The notes below the pieces were generated by a model. It ran no database searches. It had not been told where the DNA came from and saw only the letters and a list, made by a program, of their open reading frames with translations. Made by a program: the position numbers and the translations under genes. DNA of 64,000 nucleotides from assembly GCA_045638525.1 (NCBI GenBank), contig JAZUBQ010000023.1:167770-231769 (forward strand), in the 5' to 3' direction. The DNA comes from SIG452 sp045638525 (GTDB taxonomy: Bacteria; Bacillota; Clostridia; UMGS1840). How positions within the stretch are numbered: the stretch's first letter is position 1; every line of letters begins with the position of its first letter. Of this stretch, positions 39,553 through 48,318 are shown piece after piece.

Positions 39553-42417
39553 ATGAAACTGTCTAAAGTTTTATCTTTAGTATTAGCAATCGCAATGCTG
39601 TTAAGCGTGCCGACTTTCGCTGCTTTCACCGACGTTGCTGCTAATGCTAACTACGCTGAAGCTGTTACGGTTCTGTCCGCTCTGGAAATCATCAACGGTT
39701 ACGGAGACGGTACTTTCAAACCGGAAGGCAAAATCACAAGAGCTGAATACTCTGCAATCATCTGTAGAGCAATCGGCATGGGCGATGCTGCTAAAGGAAG
39801 CATCACCGATTCTTTCACTGACGTTCCCGCTACTCACTGGGCAAACGGCTACATTGCTACCGCTCAGAACGCTGGAATCATCAACGGTATGGGCGATGGT
39901 ACTTTCGCTCCTGAAGCTGAAGTTACCTACGAACAGGCTGTTAAAATGTTAGTTTGTGCATTAGGTTACGAAAAGAAAGCTATCGCACTGGGTGGTTACC
40001 CCACCGGTTACATGATGGTTGCTATTCAGGAATCCATCACCACCGGTACTAACAACACTCCCGGCGGCGCTGACAGAGCAACTGTTGCAAGATTAACTTA
40101 CAACGCTCTGACCGTTCCTATGATGGACCAGACTTCTTGGGGTTCTGACGAAAAATTCGAAGCTATCCCCTACTCTTCTTTACTGTGGAGCAAATTAGAC
40201 GCTTTCACTGCTGAAGTGAAAATTGCATCTATCTCTCTGGACAAAGAAGCTACTGACGTTACTTTAGACGTTAGAAAAGTTGACAAAGTTGCAGCTCACA
40301 AAAACAACGGTTTAATCACCGAATCTGCAGCAACTTCTTTCCTGGGCGACCAGAACGTTAAAATCAACGGCGTTGATTTAGCAGGCTTACAGGGCTTAAC
40401 CGTTACTGCAGTAATCGACAAATCTGACGATTCTGAAATGAACCTGCTCTGCATCGTTCCCAAATCCGGTAAAAACGCTGAAGTTACCATCAATCCTCAG
40501 TTATTAGTTAACAGAAGAAATGGTGACTATGTTGAATACTACAAAAACGTTGACGACGACAAAGAAAGCAAACTGAAATTAGATGCTAACGTTGATGCAT
40601 ACATCAACTTAGTAAAAGCAACAAGCTACGATGGTGTATTTGGTGCTGATGCTGTTAATGCAGAAGCAAATCGTGATGCAGATGAAAGAAGATCCGACGT
40701 TGCTTACAAATATGTAGATACCGATAACAATGGTGCATACGACACTTTATTTGTTACTAACGAAAAAGTATTTGTTGTAGGTGATGTTAATACTTCCTCC
40801 AACAAAATCTTCAGAGCAGATGCAAAAGTTGAACCTTCTTTCACCGCTTCTAACTTACAGTTAGATCCTGAAGACGACAACGTTTCTTGGACTATGGTTG
40901 ATGCAGAAGGCAACGCTATCGAATTAGCTGACGTTAAAAAAGGTGACGTTGTTGCAGTTAAAGAATCTTCTGACAACGGTTTCACCGTATACGAAATCGC
41001 TGTTTCCAACACTGTTGTTGAAGGTACTATCACTGAAACCTTTACCGAAACTTCCAGAACTGATGCTACCATCCACAAATTCAAAATTGATGATGCTGAA
41101 TACACCTTATTAGATGGAAGCCAGATGGATCCCGGTGACACTGTTACTGCTAAAGTTTATGGCAACAAAGTTGTTGACTATGCAGTTGCAAAAGGCGTTC
41201 AGAATTACGGTTTAGTTATCGGTAGAAATAATACAACCGAATTCGGTAAAACTATTTACCAGCTTCAGTTATTAAACACTGAAGGCGAAGTTGTTACTTA
41301 TGACTTTGCTGAAAGAGATGCTCAAGCTAATTACGATCTGACTACTGATGGTGCTTTAGTTGTTTACGAATTAAACAAGAGCGGTGAAATCAAATCCATC
41401 AATAATTTAGATGATGATGAAGAAATCACTGTTAGAGCTACCGCTCAGTACAAAGCTACTTCAGCTAAATTAGGTTCTAACTTCGTTACTGAAGATACTA
41501 TCGTATTCACCACTGATTATGCAAATACCTTCAGCAAAGAAAACGTAGATGTAGCAAATATCGATTGTTTTGCTGAAGACACTGATTACGATTATGTAGC
41601 AATCAAAAACTCCAACAAAGAAATCCTGGCAGTTGTTCTGTACGCTGCTGCAAATCAGGTTGATATGGATACTTATCCCCTGGTTATCACCAAACTTGCT
41701 TCTGTAACCGTTGATGGCGAACAGAGAGATAAACTGTTCGGTTATGTAAATGGTGAAAATGCGGAATTCGTTCTGGCTGAAAATGCAGAAATTACCGTTA
41801 TAGCAAGCGAAGCAGATGATACTACCGCTCTTGTAAATGTAGGTGATATCGTAATGTTCACCACCAACGCTGCTGGTGAAATGATGAGAGTAGAACACTT
41901 AGTTGACAAAAACGGCTCTAACTTTGTTGTAAAAACTAACAATGCTGATGACGATGAAGATCTGGCAGTTGCAGGTAAACCTGTAACCTTAACTACCGCT
42001 GGTAATGTAAACGCTACCGGCGAAGACGTAGAAGATTACCTGAAAGGTTTCGGTGTTGCTGGTAGAGCATACAAAGTTCAGAACAACTTACTGAGAATCG
42101 TTAAAGCTGCTGACATGGCTGACTTAGGTGTATATCCTGAAGAACATGAATTTGAAGGTCAGATCAACTACACTAAAGATGGCAATGATGAAGGTTTGAT
42201 CAGCGATTATTCTGTAAGCACCTCTGCTGTTGCTTATCTGTATGATGTTGAAACTGGTAAATTCAAAGTTGCTTCTCTGTTAGATGCTGAAACTGATTAT
42301 AGCACTCGTGACTACAAAGATGCTACTCAGGAAGATAACGATGACTTAGTATACGCTTACAACTTCGATGGCGAAACCAAACTGATTCTGATCATCGATA
42401 CCAATAGCGACAACTAA
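39553..42417 (+). CDS. S-layer protein with N-terminal SLH domains
   Basis: The 954-residue protein has a signal peptide (1-23, cleavage near TFA-AF), two clear SLH repeats (about 24-75 and 87-140; INGYGDGTFKPEGKITRAEY and INGMGDGTFAPEAEVTYEQA) and a third degenerate one (about 142-193). SLH domains bind pyruvylated wall polymer. The remaining 750 residues are acidic, beta-rich and without catalytic motifs. Codon choice is strongly biased (GCT, GTT, AAC, AAA), and it has two strong promoters and an AGGAGG site, all signs of very high expression. It is probably the main surface-layer subunit. Confidence 0.88.
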   Translation: MKLSKVLSLVLAIAMLLSVPTFAAFTDVAANANYAEAVTVLSALEIINGYGDGTFKPEGKITRAEYSAIICRAIGMGDAAKGSITDSFTDVPATHWANGYIATAQNAGIINGMGDGTFAPEAEVTYEQAVKMLVCALGYEKKAIALGGYPTGYMMVAIQESITTGTNNTPGGADRATVARLTYNALTVPMMDQTSWGSDEKFEAIPYSSLLWSKLDAFTAEVKIASISLDKEATDVTLDVRKVDKVAAHKNNGLITESAATSFLGDQNVKINGVDLAGLQGLTVTAVIDKSDDSEMNLLCIVPKSGKNAEVTINPQLLVNRRNGDYVEYYKNVDDDKESKLKLDANVDAYINLVKATSYDGVFGADAVNAEANRDADERRSDVAYKYVDTDNNGAYDTLFVTNEKVFVVGDVNTSSNKIFRADAKVEPSFTASNLQLDPEDDNVSWTMVDAEGNAIELADVKKGDVVAVKESSDNGFTVYEIAVSNTVVEGTITETFTETSRTDATIHKFKIDDAEYTLLDGSQMDPGDTVTAKVYGNKVVDYAVAKGVQNYGLVIGRNNTTEFGKTIYQLQLLNTEGEVVTYDFAERDAQANYDLTTDGALVVYELNKSGEIKSINNLDDDEEITVRATAQYKATSAKLGSNFVTEDTIVFTTDYANTFSKENVDVANIDCFAEDTDYDYVAIKNSNKEILAVVLYAAANQVDMDTYPLVITKLASVTVDGEQRDKLFGYVNGENAEFVLAENAEITVIASEADDTTALVNVGDIVMFTTNAAGEMMRVEHLVDKNGSNFVVKTNNADDDEDLAVAGKPVTLTTAGNVNATGEDVEDYLKGFGVAGRAYKVQNNLLRIVKAADMADLGVYPEEHEFEGQINYTKDGNDEGLISDYSVSTSAVAYLYDVETGKFKVASLLDAETDYSTRDYKDATQEDNDDLVYAYNFDGETKLILIIDTNSDN

Positions 42418-42446
42418 TCAAAAACTTAGGTTTTCATAAAATCTTA

Positions 42447-42480
42447 AAAAAGAGCTACCCAATCGGGTAGCTCTTTTTGT
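42447..42480 (+). terminator. Terminator of the S-layer gene
   Basis: AGAGCTACCC pairs with GGGTAGCTCT around AATC, followed by TTTTTG. Confidence 0.9.
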
Positions 42481-42524
42481 TATATTAGGACATCTGCTCA
42501 AAAAGCTTTCTCCGCTTCCTTTTC

Positions 42525-42606
42525 GGTGCAGCGTAAACGCTGCACCCAACAATTCCACCCAAAACACTCAATGATATTTGTAGGGGAGGGGTTCCATCCC
42601 CTCCCG
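42525..42606. repeat. REP-like palindromes downstream of the S-layer gene
   Basis: Two palindromes are present: GGTGCAGCG-taaa-CGCTGCACC (42525-42546) and a GTAGGGGAGGGG...CCCCTCCCG unit (42580-42606). The second has the same GTAGGG...CCCG outer form as the units in the RAYT gene but a different stem, as expected for a family mobilised by a RAYT-type enzyme. Confidence 0.65.
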
Positions 42607-42630
42607 TGTTGTATCGATTCCTTGAACAGC

Positions 42631-43446
42631 TTAAAACTGTCGAACGGTTTCTATCACGCAATCTAAAATCACCTTGCAATCCCGATATACCTTTCCGAAT
42701 AAACTGTGAGGCAAAGGATTTTTGCCAAGGCCTGCTTCAATGGTGAAGGCGGGTTTTTGGTAGGTTTTAATAAACCAGTCTTTCATTCCTGCGTGGGAAG
42801 CAGTTCCTTCGGGAGAACAAATACGGTAGTGGGATTTCTGCCGAAACGCATCTAAAAATTTTTTTGTTCCGTCGGGAATCAATCCATCATATTCATAATA
42901 AATTTCTTCCCCTTGAGAGTGGAGTGCAATCGCCACATCAAAGGGGATTTTTTTGCATAAATCCCGAATTGCCTGAGTTTCCGGTTCTGAAAACGGAGTT
43001 TCTCCGCCGTATTTTGTTGAATTTGGTTTGATAATTCCTTCTGCTTCCACCATTTTCTTTGCAAGATAAAAACCTGCATCATAATTATGATTTAAGTCAA
43101 CTCCACGATAATTTGCCTGCCAACAGCTTCGCTCAGCTGAAAATTCGTGGATTCTGCCTGCAACAATATCAGCACCGTCTGGATTCAAAAGAGGAACACT
43201 ATACAGGGTAATCCCCCGAAAGTCCTTCATTCGGGAACGAAATAAATACTCCATTACAACCTCCGATAACATCGTTTCCAAGCTGTGATGTCCTGCAACA
43301 ATCAGCACATTTTTCGGCCCATTCCCCGATTTTACGCAAAACAGATTCTGTCCAAGATAGGATGTGCCAATCGAGAAAAAGGACATCTCCTTTTGAAATA
43401 CATCCAAGCGAATTAAGTCATAAATCAATTCATGATATGCATACAT
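42631..43446 (-). CDS. M14-family zinc carboxypeptidase
   Basis: The 271-residue protein is a carboxypeptidase A-fold metallopeptidase. Zinc ligands are H54 and E57 in GHHSLE and a later histidine in IALHSQGEEIYY (about 173); the catalytic glutamate is in FTIEAGLG (about 237). The substrate-binding PLLNPDGAD and GVDLNHNYD motifs are present. The layout fits gamma-D-glutamyl-meso-diaminopimelate peptidases that trim wall peptides. No signal peptide is visible, so it would act in the cytoplasm, for example on imported muropeptides. It is transcribed divergently from tspO. Confidence 0.85.
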   Translation of the reverse strand: MYAYHELIYDLIRLDVFQKEMSFFSIGTSYLGQNLFCVKSGNGPKNVLIVAGHHSLETMLSEVVMEYLFRSRMKDFRGITLYSVPLLNPDGADIVAGRIHEFSAERSCWQANYRGVDLNHNYDAGFYLAKKMVEAEGIIKPNSTKYGGETPFSEPETQAIRDLCKKIPFDVAIALHSQGEEIYYEYDGLIPDGTKKFLDAFRQKSHYRICSPEGTASHAGMKDWFIKTYQKPAFTIEAGLGKNPLPHSLFGKVYRDCKVILDCVIETVRQF

Positions 43447-43566
43447 ATGTAATAATCCTCCAATACTTGTAGTAGTGGCAATGTAGAAATTACCACGATT
43501 GTATGAGTATATGGTTTCTCGGTGTAAAAAAATTAATGCTTCTTAGAAAAATATTTTTGTGAAAGG

Positions 43567-43584
43567 CGGAAGCGTTTGCTTCCG
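43567..43584 (+). other. Hairpin before the tspO ribosome binding site
   Basis: CGGAAGC-gttt-GCTTCCG ends about 15 nt before the start codon of tspO. It could affect translation, but no ligand class is recognisable. Confidence 0.35.
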
Positions 43585-43598
43585 AAACAGGTGAGAGT

Positions 43599-44057
43599 AT
43601 GAAAGAAACAACAAAGATGACTTGGAAAGTCATTGCCGTTACCGCATTAACTGCGATTTTAGGCGGATTGTTTTCCATGAATTCCAAAGAGTTTTATCAA
43701 ACTTTAGTGAAACCGCCTTTGGCACCACCATCCGGTGCGTTTCCCATCGTTTGGGGGATTTTGTACGTATGTATGGCATTGGCAATGATTTTGTACTTCC
43801 GTAAAAAGCCGGAAGAACCTGTTGTATTCTGGGTTTATGTGATAAATCTTGTGTTGAATGCCTTATGGCCGCTGTTTTTCTTTGCCTTGGGGAAAATCTG
43901 TTTTTCCGTATTCATTCTGTTGGGTATGATTGTCATCAATCTGATTTTGATTGCTGAATTGAAAACATTTAAAACTTCTTTTTATCTGTATCTTCCATAC
44001 CTTTTGTGGCAGATTTTCGCATTATATTTAAATCTTGCATTTTGTTTTTTAAATTAA
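43599..44057 (+). CDS. tspO: TspO/MBR-family membrane protein
   Basis: The 152-residue protein has five hydrophobic helices and the family motifs VKPPLAPPSGAFPIVWGILY, split over helices 1-2, and YLLWQIFALYLNLAF in helix 5. TspO proteins bind tetrapyrroles and act in stress signalling; the ligand here is unknown. AGGTGAG precedes the ATG. It converges with the YlbJ-like gene, and their stop codons overlap by 4 nt. Confidence 0.9.
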   Translation: MKETTKMTWKVIAVTALTAILGGLFSMNSKEFYQTLVKPPLAPPSGAFPIVWGILYVCMALAMILYFRKKPEEPVVFWVYVINLVLNALWPLFFFALGKICFSVFILLGMIVINLILIAELKTFKTSFYLYLPYLLWQIFALYLNLAFCFLN

Positions 44058-44938
44058 AAAATGTAGAGCGTTAAGAAACGAATTCCATAGAAACAACCCA
44101 CCGACACAATGCCGTAGATACTGCGAAGCAAAAACAGCGAAAGCAGATTTACGGCATTTTTTTTATCAAAAAAAATGGATTGAAACATCACGCAAATTCC
44201 GGAGAATCCGGTGAAAAATATTGCAAAAGGTAACGGGAAATGTTGTATCAGAAGCGGTAATCCCGATGTGATTTCTATGATAGAACAAAGAGCGGAACAA
44301 AGGGGAGAATCCGGCAAAAAAGAGCGTAAGAAACAAATCAGTGACGAAAAAAAGCAAACAAAACAAATGAGTGACAAAATTGCAAGGGCGCTTTCACTCA
44401 CCGATTCCACCAATGCTGTGGAAAAAGGAAGCGGTTTTTCTACCGGTTTTATGGTTTTTCCAAAAGAAATATCATCTTTTTTCTGAAAAAACCATCCTAA
44501 AAGAAGCGAGGCACATAAAAAACTAAGATAAATCCGGATTCCCAATCCAACGCTTTGGTATAGCACTCCACCAAGATAAGACACCGAAAATCCGAATCCC
44601 GGAATGTTAAAAAATCCGTACATCTGATATAGCTCTCGTTTGGTAATCTCATTGTTATCATATGCAACGGATGCCAATCTTGCTCCGGTTGGATATCCGC
44701 AAAAAAGAGAAGGAATGATCAGTTTATACATTTTTGAATCCTTGTTTTTACAAAATATCCGTTCAAGATATGTGGCACCGCCCGTTTTCATAAGAATTTG
44801 CGACACCACCATATAGGGGAAAATTGCAGGCATTAAGACTAAAAATCCTTTTTCCAACCCTTTGGATATTCCGTCTGCCGCAATTTTTGGGTAACAAAGA
44901 AATAAAATAAAAATTCCAATTCCCAACCACCGTGACAT
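44054..44938 (-). CDS. YlbJ-like sporulation integral membrane protein
   Basis: The 294-residue protein has about eight hydrophobic segments and the nucleoside-recognition (gate) domain motifs of YlbJ-type proteins: GFLVLMPAIFPYMVVSQIL, LFCGYPTGARLAS and FNIPGFGFSVSYLGG. YlbJ in Bacillus is needed for spore cortex formation. The ATG at 44938 is preferred over the GTG at 44947 because GGGTGG sits just upstream of it. It is divergent from yqfC-yqfD, another sporulation unit. Confidence 0.78.
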   Translation of the reverse strand: MSRWLGIGIFILFLCYPKIAADGISKGLEKGFLVLMPAIFPYMVVSQILMKTGGATYLERIFCKNKDSKMYKLIIPSLFCGYPTGARLASVAYDNNEITKRELYQMYGFFNIPGFGFSVSYLGGVLYQSVGLGIRIYLSFLCASLLLGWFFQKKDDISFGKTIKPVEKPLPFSTALVESVSESALAILSLICFVCFFSSLICFLRSFLPDSPLCSALCSIIEITSGLPLLIQHFPLPFAIFFTGFSGICVMFQSIFFDKKNAVNLLSLFLLRSIYGIVSVGCFYGIRFLTLYIF

Positions 44939-45019
44939 AAAAACCACCCGTTTTCATATAATTTTATTAAATTATATTGATGTATTCTTAGGAATATACA
45001 TCGTTTGGAAGGACGTATT

Positions 45020-45334
45020 ATGAAACGGAAGAAAAAAGCGCCAATCAGCAACCCAACCCAACCGCCTATCCCGTCTCCGCCGCCGAAAAGTCTGTCGCAA
45101 CGACTGGGGATTTCAGGTGAAGTTTTAAAAAACGAGCCAAAAATTGTAATTACGGGAGATTATATGGTTGAAATCTATAATCATAAGGGAATTGTGGATT
45201 TATCAGAGAATCAGATTCAGGTGAATACCCGGAAATTTATCTATTCCATCCGTGGAGTCGATTTAATGATTGCTACAGTGACCGATGATGAACTTGTGAT
45301 TACGGGAACTGTGATTTCGTTGGAAAAAATATAG
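45020..45334 (+). CDS. yqfC: YabP/YqfC-family sporulation protein
   Basis: The 104-residue protein has a basic, proline-rich start and a YabP-like core (GDYMVEIYNHKGIVDLSENQ and the later VNTRKFIYSIRGVDL). It lies immediately before yqfD and phoH, the order also found in Bacillus (yqfC-yqfD-phoH). YqfC is made in the mother cell under sigma-E. GGAAGGA precedes the ATG at 45020. A weak sigma-E-like element (ATATT, 16 bp, TATACAT) lies at 44974-45001. Confidence 0.85.
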   Translation: MKRKKKAPISNPTQPPIPSPPPKSLSQRLGISGEVLKNEPKIVITGDYMVEIYNHKGIVDLSENQIQVNTRKFIYSIRGVDLMIATVTDDELVITGTVISLEKI

Positions 45335-45346
45335 GAGGCGGTAGCA

Positions 45347-46519
45347 ATGGCACGTGCCTATCAGTTTTTAAGAGGATATCTTACGGTAACTGCAACCGGA
45401 ATCCATGTGGAAAAATGTTTGAATCTTGGACTTGCCAATCGGGTTTATTTATGGAATGTGCGTCGTATGACTCACGGAGAACTCACCTTTTGTGTCAGTC
45501 GGCAAGGTTTTTTGATGATGGAGGAATATGCAAAGAAAACCAATACCATCCTCTCTGTCGTATCTCGGGACGGACTGCCGTATCTTTGGCAATCTACCAA
45601 AAAACGCAAAGTATTTTTTCTTTCTGCCGTTGTTTCTTTCAGCATTATTCTGCTGTCTGCTTCGTTTATCTGGAGCATAGAAATCAAAGGAGAAAATCCG
45701 GTGTCCCAAGACCGTTTGGAACAGGCACTTGCATCCTACGGGTTGGGAGTCGGAAGATTTCGGACTTCTGTTGATTTTACCGAAATATCCAACCGTTTAA
45801 TCAGCGATTTTGATGAAATCTTGTGGGCAAATGTGGAGCTTTCAGGCACAAAACTAACGGTAACGGTAGTTCCAAGAACCCCTGCACCAACTGTGATTCC
45901 CAAAGAAATCCCCACCAATATTGTGGCAAAAAAAGACGGACATATTACCAGCATTATTGCCCATAACGGGGATGCCATGGTGAAAGTTGGGGACACGGTG
46001 GTGAAGGATCAAATTTTAATTTCGGGATTGATTCCTTCACCTTCCGTTGGAAGTCGTTATTTACATTCGATGGGGGAAATCACCGCACTGACCTGGGAAG
46101 AAAGAAGTTTGGAGCAGAAACTTTATCGCTATGATAAGGTTTTTACCGGAAATCAGTCGGTTCATCGGGAAATTGAACTTCCGTTTGTAAAAATTCCTCT
46201 GGATTTTCGGCAAACTATTGACTTTTACAATTATGATAGTATAATAAAAGAAAAGCATTTTTTGTTTCTTACCTATCGGGAAACTACCTGTTTGGAATAT
46301 CGGTTGCAAAAAGCGTCGCTTTCGGTTACGGAAGCGGTTAACGAAGGGAAAAATACTCTGCTTTCCGAATTTTCGGAGGAAGGAATTACGGAATTTGTTT
46401 CATTGAAAATTGATTATGACACGTTGGATGAGGAAACAATTTTGGTAAAAGTATTAGCAGAGTGTGAAGAAGAACTTGGTGTTTCCAAAGAAATTATAAA
46501 ACCGACAGACCCATTTTAG
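45347..46519 (+). CDS. yqfD: Sporulation protein YqfD
   Basis: The 390-residue protein has an N-terminal cytoplasmic domain (about 1-85; RAYQFLRGYLTVTATG and MTHGELTFCVSRQGF), one membrane helix (about 88-108) and an extracytoplasmic domain with IPTNIVAKKDGHITSI and VKVGDTVVKDQILISG, a lipoyl/barrel-sandwich-like stretch. This is the architecture of YqfD, a stage IV sporulation protein. It begins 12 bp after yqfC, with GGAGGCGG as ribosome binding site. Confidence 0.9.
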   Translation: MARAYQFLRGYLTVTATGIHVEKCLNLGLANRVYLWNVRRMTHGELTFCVSRQGFLMMEEYAKKTNTILSVVSRDGLPYLWQSTKKRKVFFLSAVVSFSIILLSASFIWSIEIKGENPVSQDRLEQALASYGLGVGRFRTSVDFTEISNRLISDFDEILWANVELSGTKLTVTVVPRTPAPTVIPKEIPTNIVAKKDGHITSIIAHNGDAMVKVGDTVVKDQILISGLIPSPSVGSRYLHSMGEITALTWEERSLEQKLYRYDKVFTGNQSVHREIELPFVKIPLDFRQTIDFYNYDSIIKEKHFLFLTYRETTCLEYRLQKASLSVTEAVNEGKNTLLSEFSEEGITEFVSLKIDYDTLDEETILVKVLAECEEELGVSKEIIKPTDPF

Positions 46520-46531
46520 AAAGAGGTATCT

Positions 46532-47524
46532 ATGGAGAAAGAAATTTTCTTACATTCGGTAGACGAGGCAATTCGTCTGTTTGGCAATTTTGATGAAAAT
46601 ATTTTATTGATTGAAAAAGAGCTTGGCGTCAAAATTTTTCACCGTAACGGAATTGTGAAAGTAAGCGGTGAAGATGTTGCAGTAACTATGGCATCCGAGG
46701 TGTTGGAGGGTCTCATTCAACGTCTGAAATTTGAAGAATCCTTAGATGAACAGACCATTCGCTATCTGATCAGTATGGCAAGAGAGGGCAATGTGAAATC
46801 GGTTGCCGAAATTGGTGGAAACTGTGTTTGTGTGACTGCAAAAGGAAAACCGATTAAGCCAAAAACTTTGGGGCAGAAAGCGTATATTGAAAATATCGAA
46901 AAAAATATCATCAATCTGGGCATCGGTCCTGCCGGTACCGGGAAAACCTATCTGGCAGTTGCTTGTGCAGTTACAGCGTTTAAAAATAAGGAAGTTTCTC
47001 GTATCATTTTAACTCGTCCCGCTATTGAAGCAGGGGAGAAACTTGGATTTTTGCCCGGTGATTTGCAGTCGAAAATTGATCCTTATCTTCGTCCGCTTTA
47101 TGACGCATTGTTTGATTGTCTTGGTTCTGATACATTTGCCAAGTATTCCGAAAAAGGATTGATTGAGGTGGCCCCCCTTGCCTATATGAGAGGTCGTACC
47201 TTAGATGATTGTTTTGTGATTTTGGACGAAGCGCAAAACACTACCCCCGAGCAGATGAAAATGTTTTTAACCCGTATCGGCTTTAACACCAAAGCAGTCA
47301 TTACCGGTGATATTACCCAAACAGACCTTCCATACGGCAAAAAATCCGGCTTAAAGGAAGCGGTTGGCATTTTAAAAAATATCGAAGGTATTTCCATTAC
47401 GATGCTTTCGCATAAAGACGTTGTCCGTCATCCGTTGGTACAGAAAATTATTCTTGCCTATGAAAAACACGAGCAACAAAAACTGAGAAAAAATCGCTTC
47501 TCGGAAAGCGAAAAACGAAACTGA
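46532..47524 (+). CDS. phoH: PhoH-family ATPase
   Basis: The 330-residue protein has an N-terminal KH-like region (about 30-70) and a P-loop ATPase domain: Walker A GIGPAGTGKTYLA (about 130-142), ILTRPAIEAGEKLGFLPGDL, Walker B CFVILDEAQNTTPEQMKMF and the ITGDITQTDLP motif. PhoH proteins are linked to RNA metabolism, often with ybeY next to them; here a terminator follows at once, so ybeY is not adjacent. It lies 12 bp after yqfD and is probably in one transcript with it. Confidence 0.93.
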   Translation: MEKEIFLHSVDEAIRLFGNFDENILLIEKELGVKIFHRNGIVKVSGEDVAVTMASEVLEGLIQRLKFEESLDEQTIRYLISMAREGNVKSVAEIGGNCVCVTAKGKPIKPKTLGQKAYIENIEKNIINLGIGPAGTGKTYLAVACAVTAFKNKEVSRIILTRPAIEAGEKLGFLPGDLQSKIDPYLRPLYDALFDCLGSDTFAKYSEKGLIEVAPLAYMRGRTLDDCFVILDEAQNTTPEQMKMFLTRIGFNTKAVITGDITQTDLPYGKKSGLKEAVGILKNIEGISITMLSHKDVVRHPLVQKIILAYEKHEQQKLRKNRFSESEKRN

Positions 47525-47567
47525 AAAAAGCTGTTTCCGTTTGGATGTAACGGGAACAGCTTTTTTG
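47524..47567 (+). terminator. Terminator of yqfC-yqfD-phoH
   Basis: AAAAAGCTGTTTCCGT pairs with ACGGGAACAGCTTTTT (one mismatch) and is followed by TT. Confidence 0.85.
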
Positions 47568-47598
47568 GTTATATGATAAGTTGTGCAGAAAAATCTGT

Positions 47599-47673
47599 CT
47601 TAAGGTTCAAGTCCTGTATGAAAAAAAGAGCCATCCTTTGTGAATGACTCTTTTCTGGTCGAGGTGACAGGAC
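47599..47673 (-). repeat. Duplicated tRNA-Pro tail plus terminator, distal copy
   Basis: This 75-bp segment repeats 47794-47870 almost exactly. Read on the minus strand it is GTCCTGTCACCTCGA (the last part of tRNA-Pro), CCAGAAAAGAGTC, a terminator hairpin with T run, then ACAGGACTTGAACCT, the reverse complement of the tRNA T arm. The whole tRNA is not duplicated. Confidence 0.8.
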
Positions 47674-47793
47674 ACGGTTGTGCGTTGCACCCCCTGTTGG
47701 CTTGGCGACCCAAGCCTATGGCTTCGGTACCCGCCATCGCCCCACAGCTCGGAAAACTTGCCGCCGGCAACTTTTCGTATCTCGCCGTGCCTT
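47674..47793 (-). repeat. GC-rich hairpin segment between tRNA-Pro tail copies
   Basis: The 120-bp segment is much richer in G+C than its surroundings. On the minus strand it forms TTGCC-ggc-GGCAA, AAGCC-ata-GGCTT inside GGCGA...TCGCC, and GTGC-aac-GCAC. No reading frame with a ribosome binding site is present. Position and architecture parallel the segment after tRNA-Ser (2806-2945). Confidence 0.6.
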
Positions 47794-47852
47794 CTTAAGG
47801 TTCAAGTCCTGTATGAAAAAAAGAGCCATCCACTTTGTGGATGACTCTTTTC
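47794..47852 (-). terminator. Terminator of tRNA-Pro (proximal copy)
   Basis: On the minus strand AGAGTCATCCAC pairs with GTGGATGGCTCT (one G-U) and runs into TTTTTTT, starting directly after CCA. It is followed by an exact inverted copy of 15 nt of the tRNA T arm. Confidence 0.8.
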
Positions 47853-47929
47853 TGGTCGAGGTGACAGGACTTGAACCTGCGGCATCTTGGTCCCAAACCA
47901 AGCACTCTACCAAACTGAGCTACACCTCG
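47853..47929 (-). tRNA. tRNA-Pro (TGG)
   Basis: The acceptor CGAGGTG pairs with CACCTCG, the anticodon loop TTTGGGA gives TGG, the T loop is GTTCAAGTC and CCA is encoded. Confidence 0.95.
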
Positions 47930-47943
47930 TAAAACTATTGGTT

Positions 47944-47972
47944 ATTATACAACATTTTTTGAAGATTGTCAA
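47944..47972 (-). promoter_or_regulatory. Promoter of tRNA-Pro
   Basis: On the minus strand TTGACA and TATAAT are spaced 17 bp, 15 bp before the tRNA. The stretch from 47973 to 48184 holds nothing that I can support. Confidence 0.92.
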
Positions 47973-48184
47973 GTGTTTTTCGCAGCAGTCCAATAAAATT
48001 TGGGGAAAGTGAGCAGTTTTTCTATTGGGTAAACGAACCTGTGGATTTTCCCATTTATGATTTGGTTTTTCTTTGATATTGTTTTTCATAAAACAACATA
48101 AAAGATGATAAAAACTACCGCTTATCAAAAATTAGGGAATGGCTTTATTTTTGTATCTTCGGAGAACAATTTTTGTTAAAACTA

Positions 48185-48213
48185 TTGAATTATGTGAAGA
48201 AGTATGTTATAAT
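48185..48213 (+). promoter_or_regulatory. Promoter of the hydrogenase operon
   Basis: TTGAAT (48185-48190) and TATAAT (48208-48213) are spaced 17 bp. A TTGTTAA sequence just before the -35 box resembles one half of a Rex (NADH-sensing repressor) site; the other half is not clear. Confidence 0.8.
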
Positions 48214-48318
48214 ATTTATGCAAGTTGTATAAAATGCAACAAATTTAATATAAAAATATGTGATATATATCCAATCAAACAGGTATTTTGCCGAAAACTT
48301 TGTAAGGAGGATTTAACT

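Noticed and set aside
47678..47932. 84-codon frame through the tRNA-Pro duplication
   Set aside because: It reads through tRNA-tail and terminator repeats in the wrong strand and has no initiation signal.
47907..48128. 73-codon minus-strand frame in the gap before the hydrogenase operon
   Set aside because: No ribosome binding site, and it overlaps the tRNA-Pro promoter and 5' end.
48139..48318. 60-codon N-terminal extension of the NuoE-like subunit
   Set aside because: It begins before the -10 box of the operon promoter and lacks the AAGGAGG that serves the ATG at 48319.
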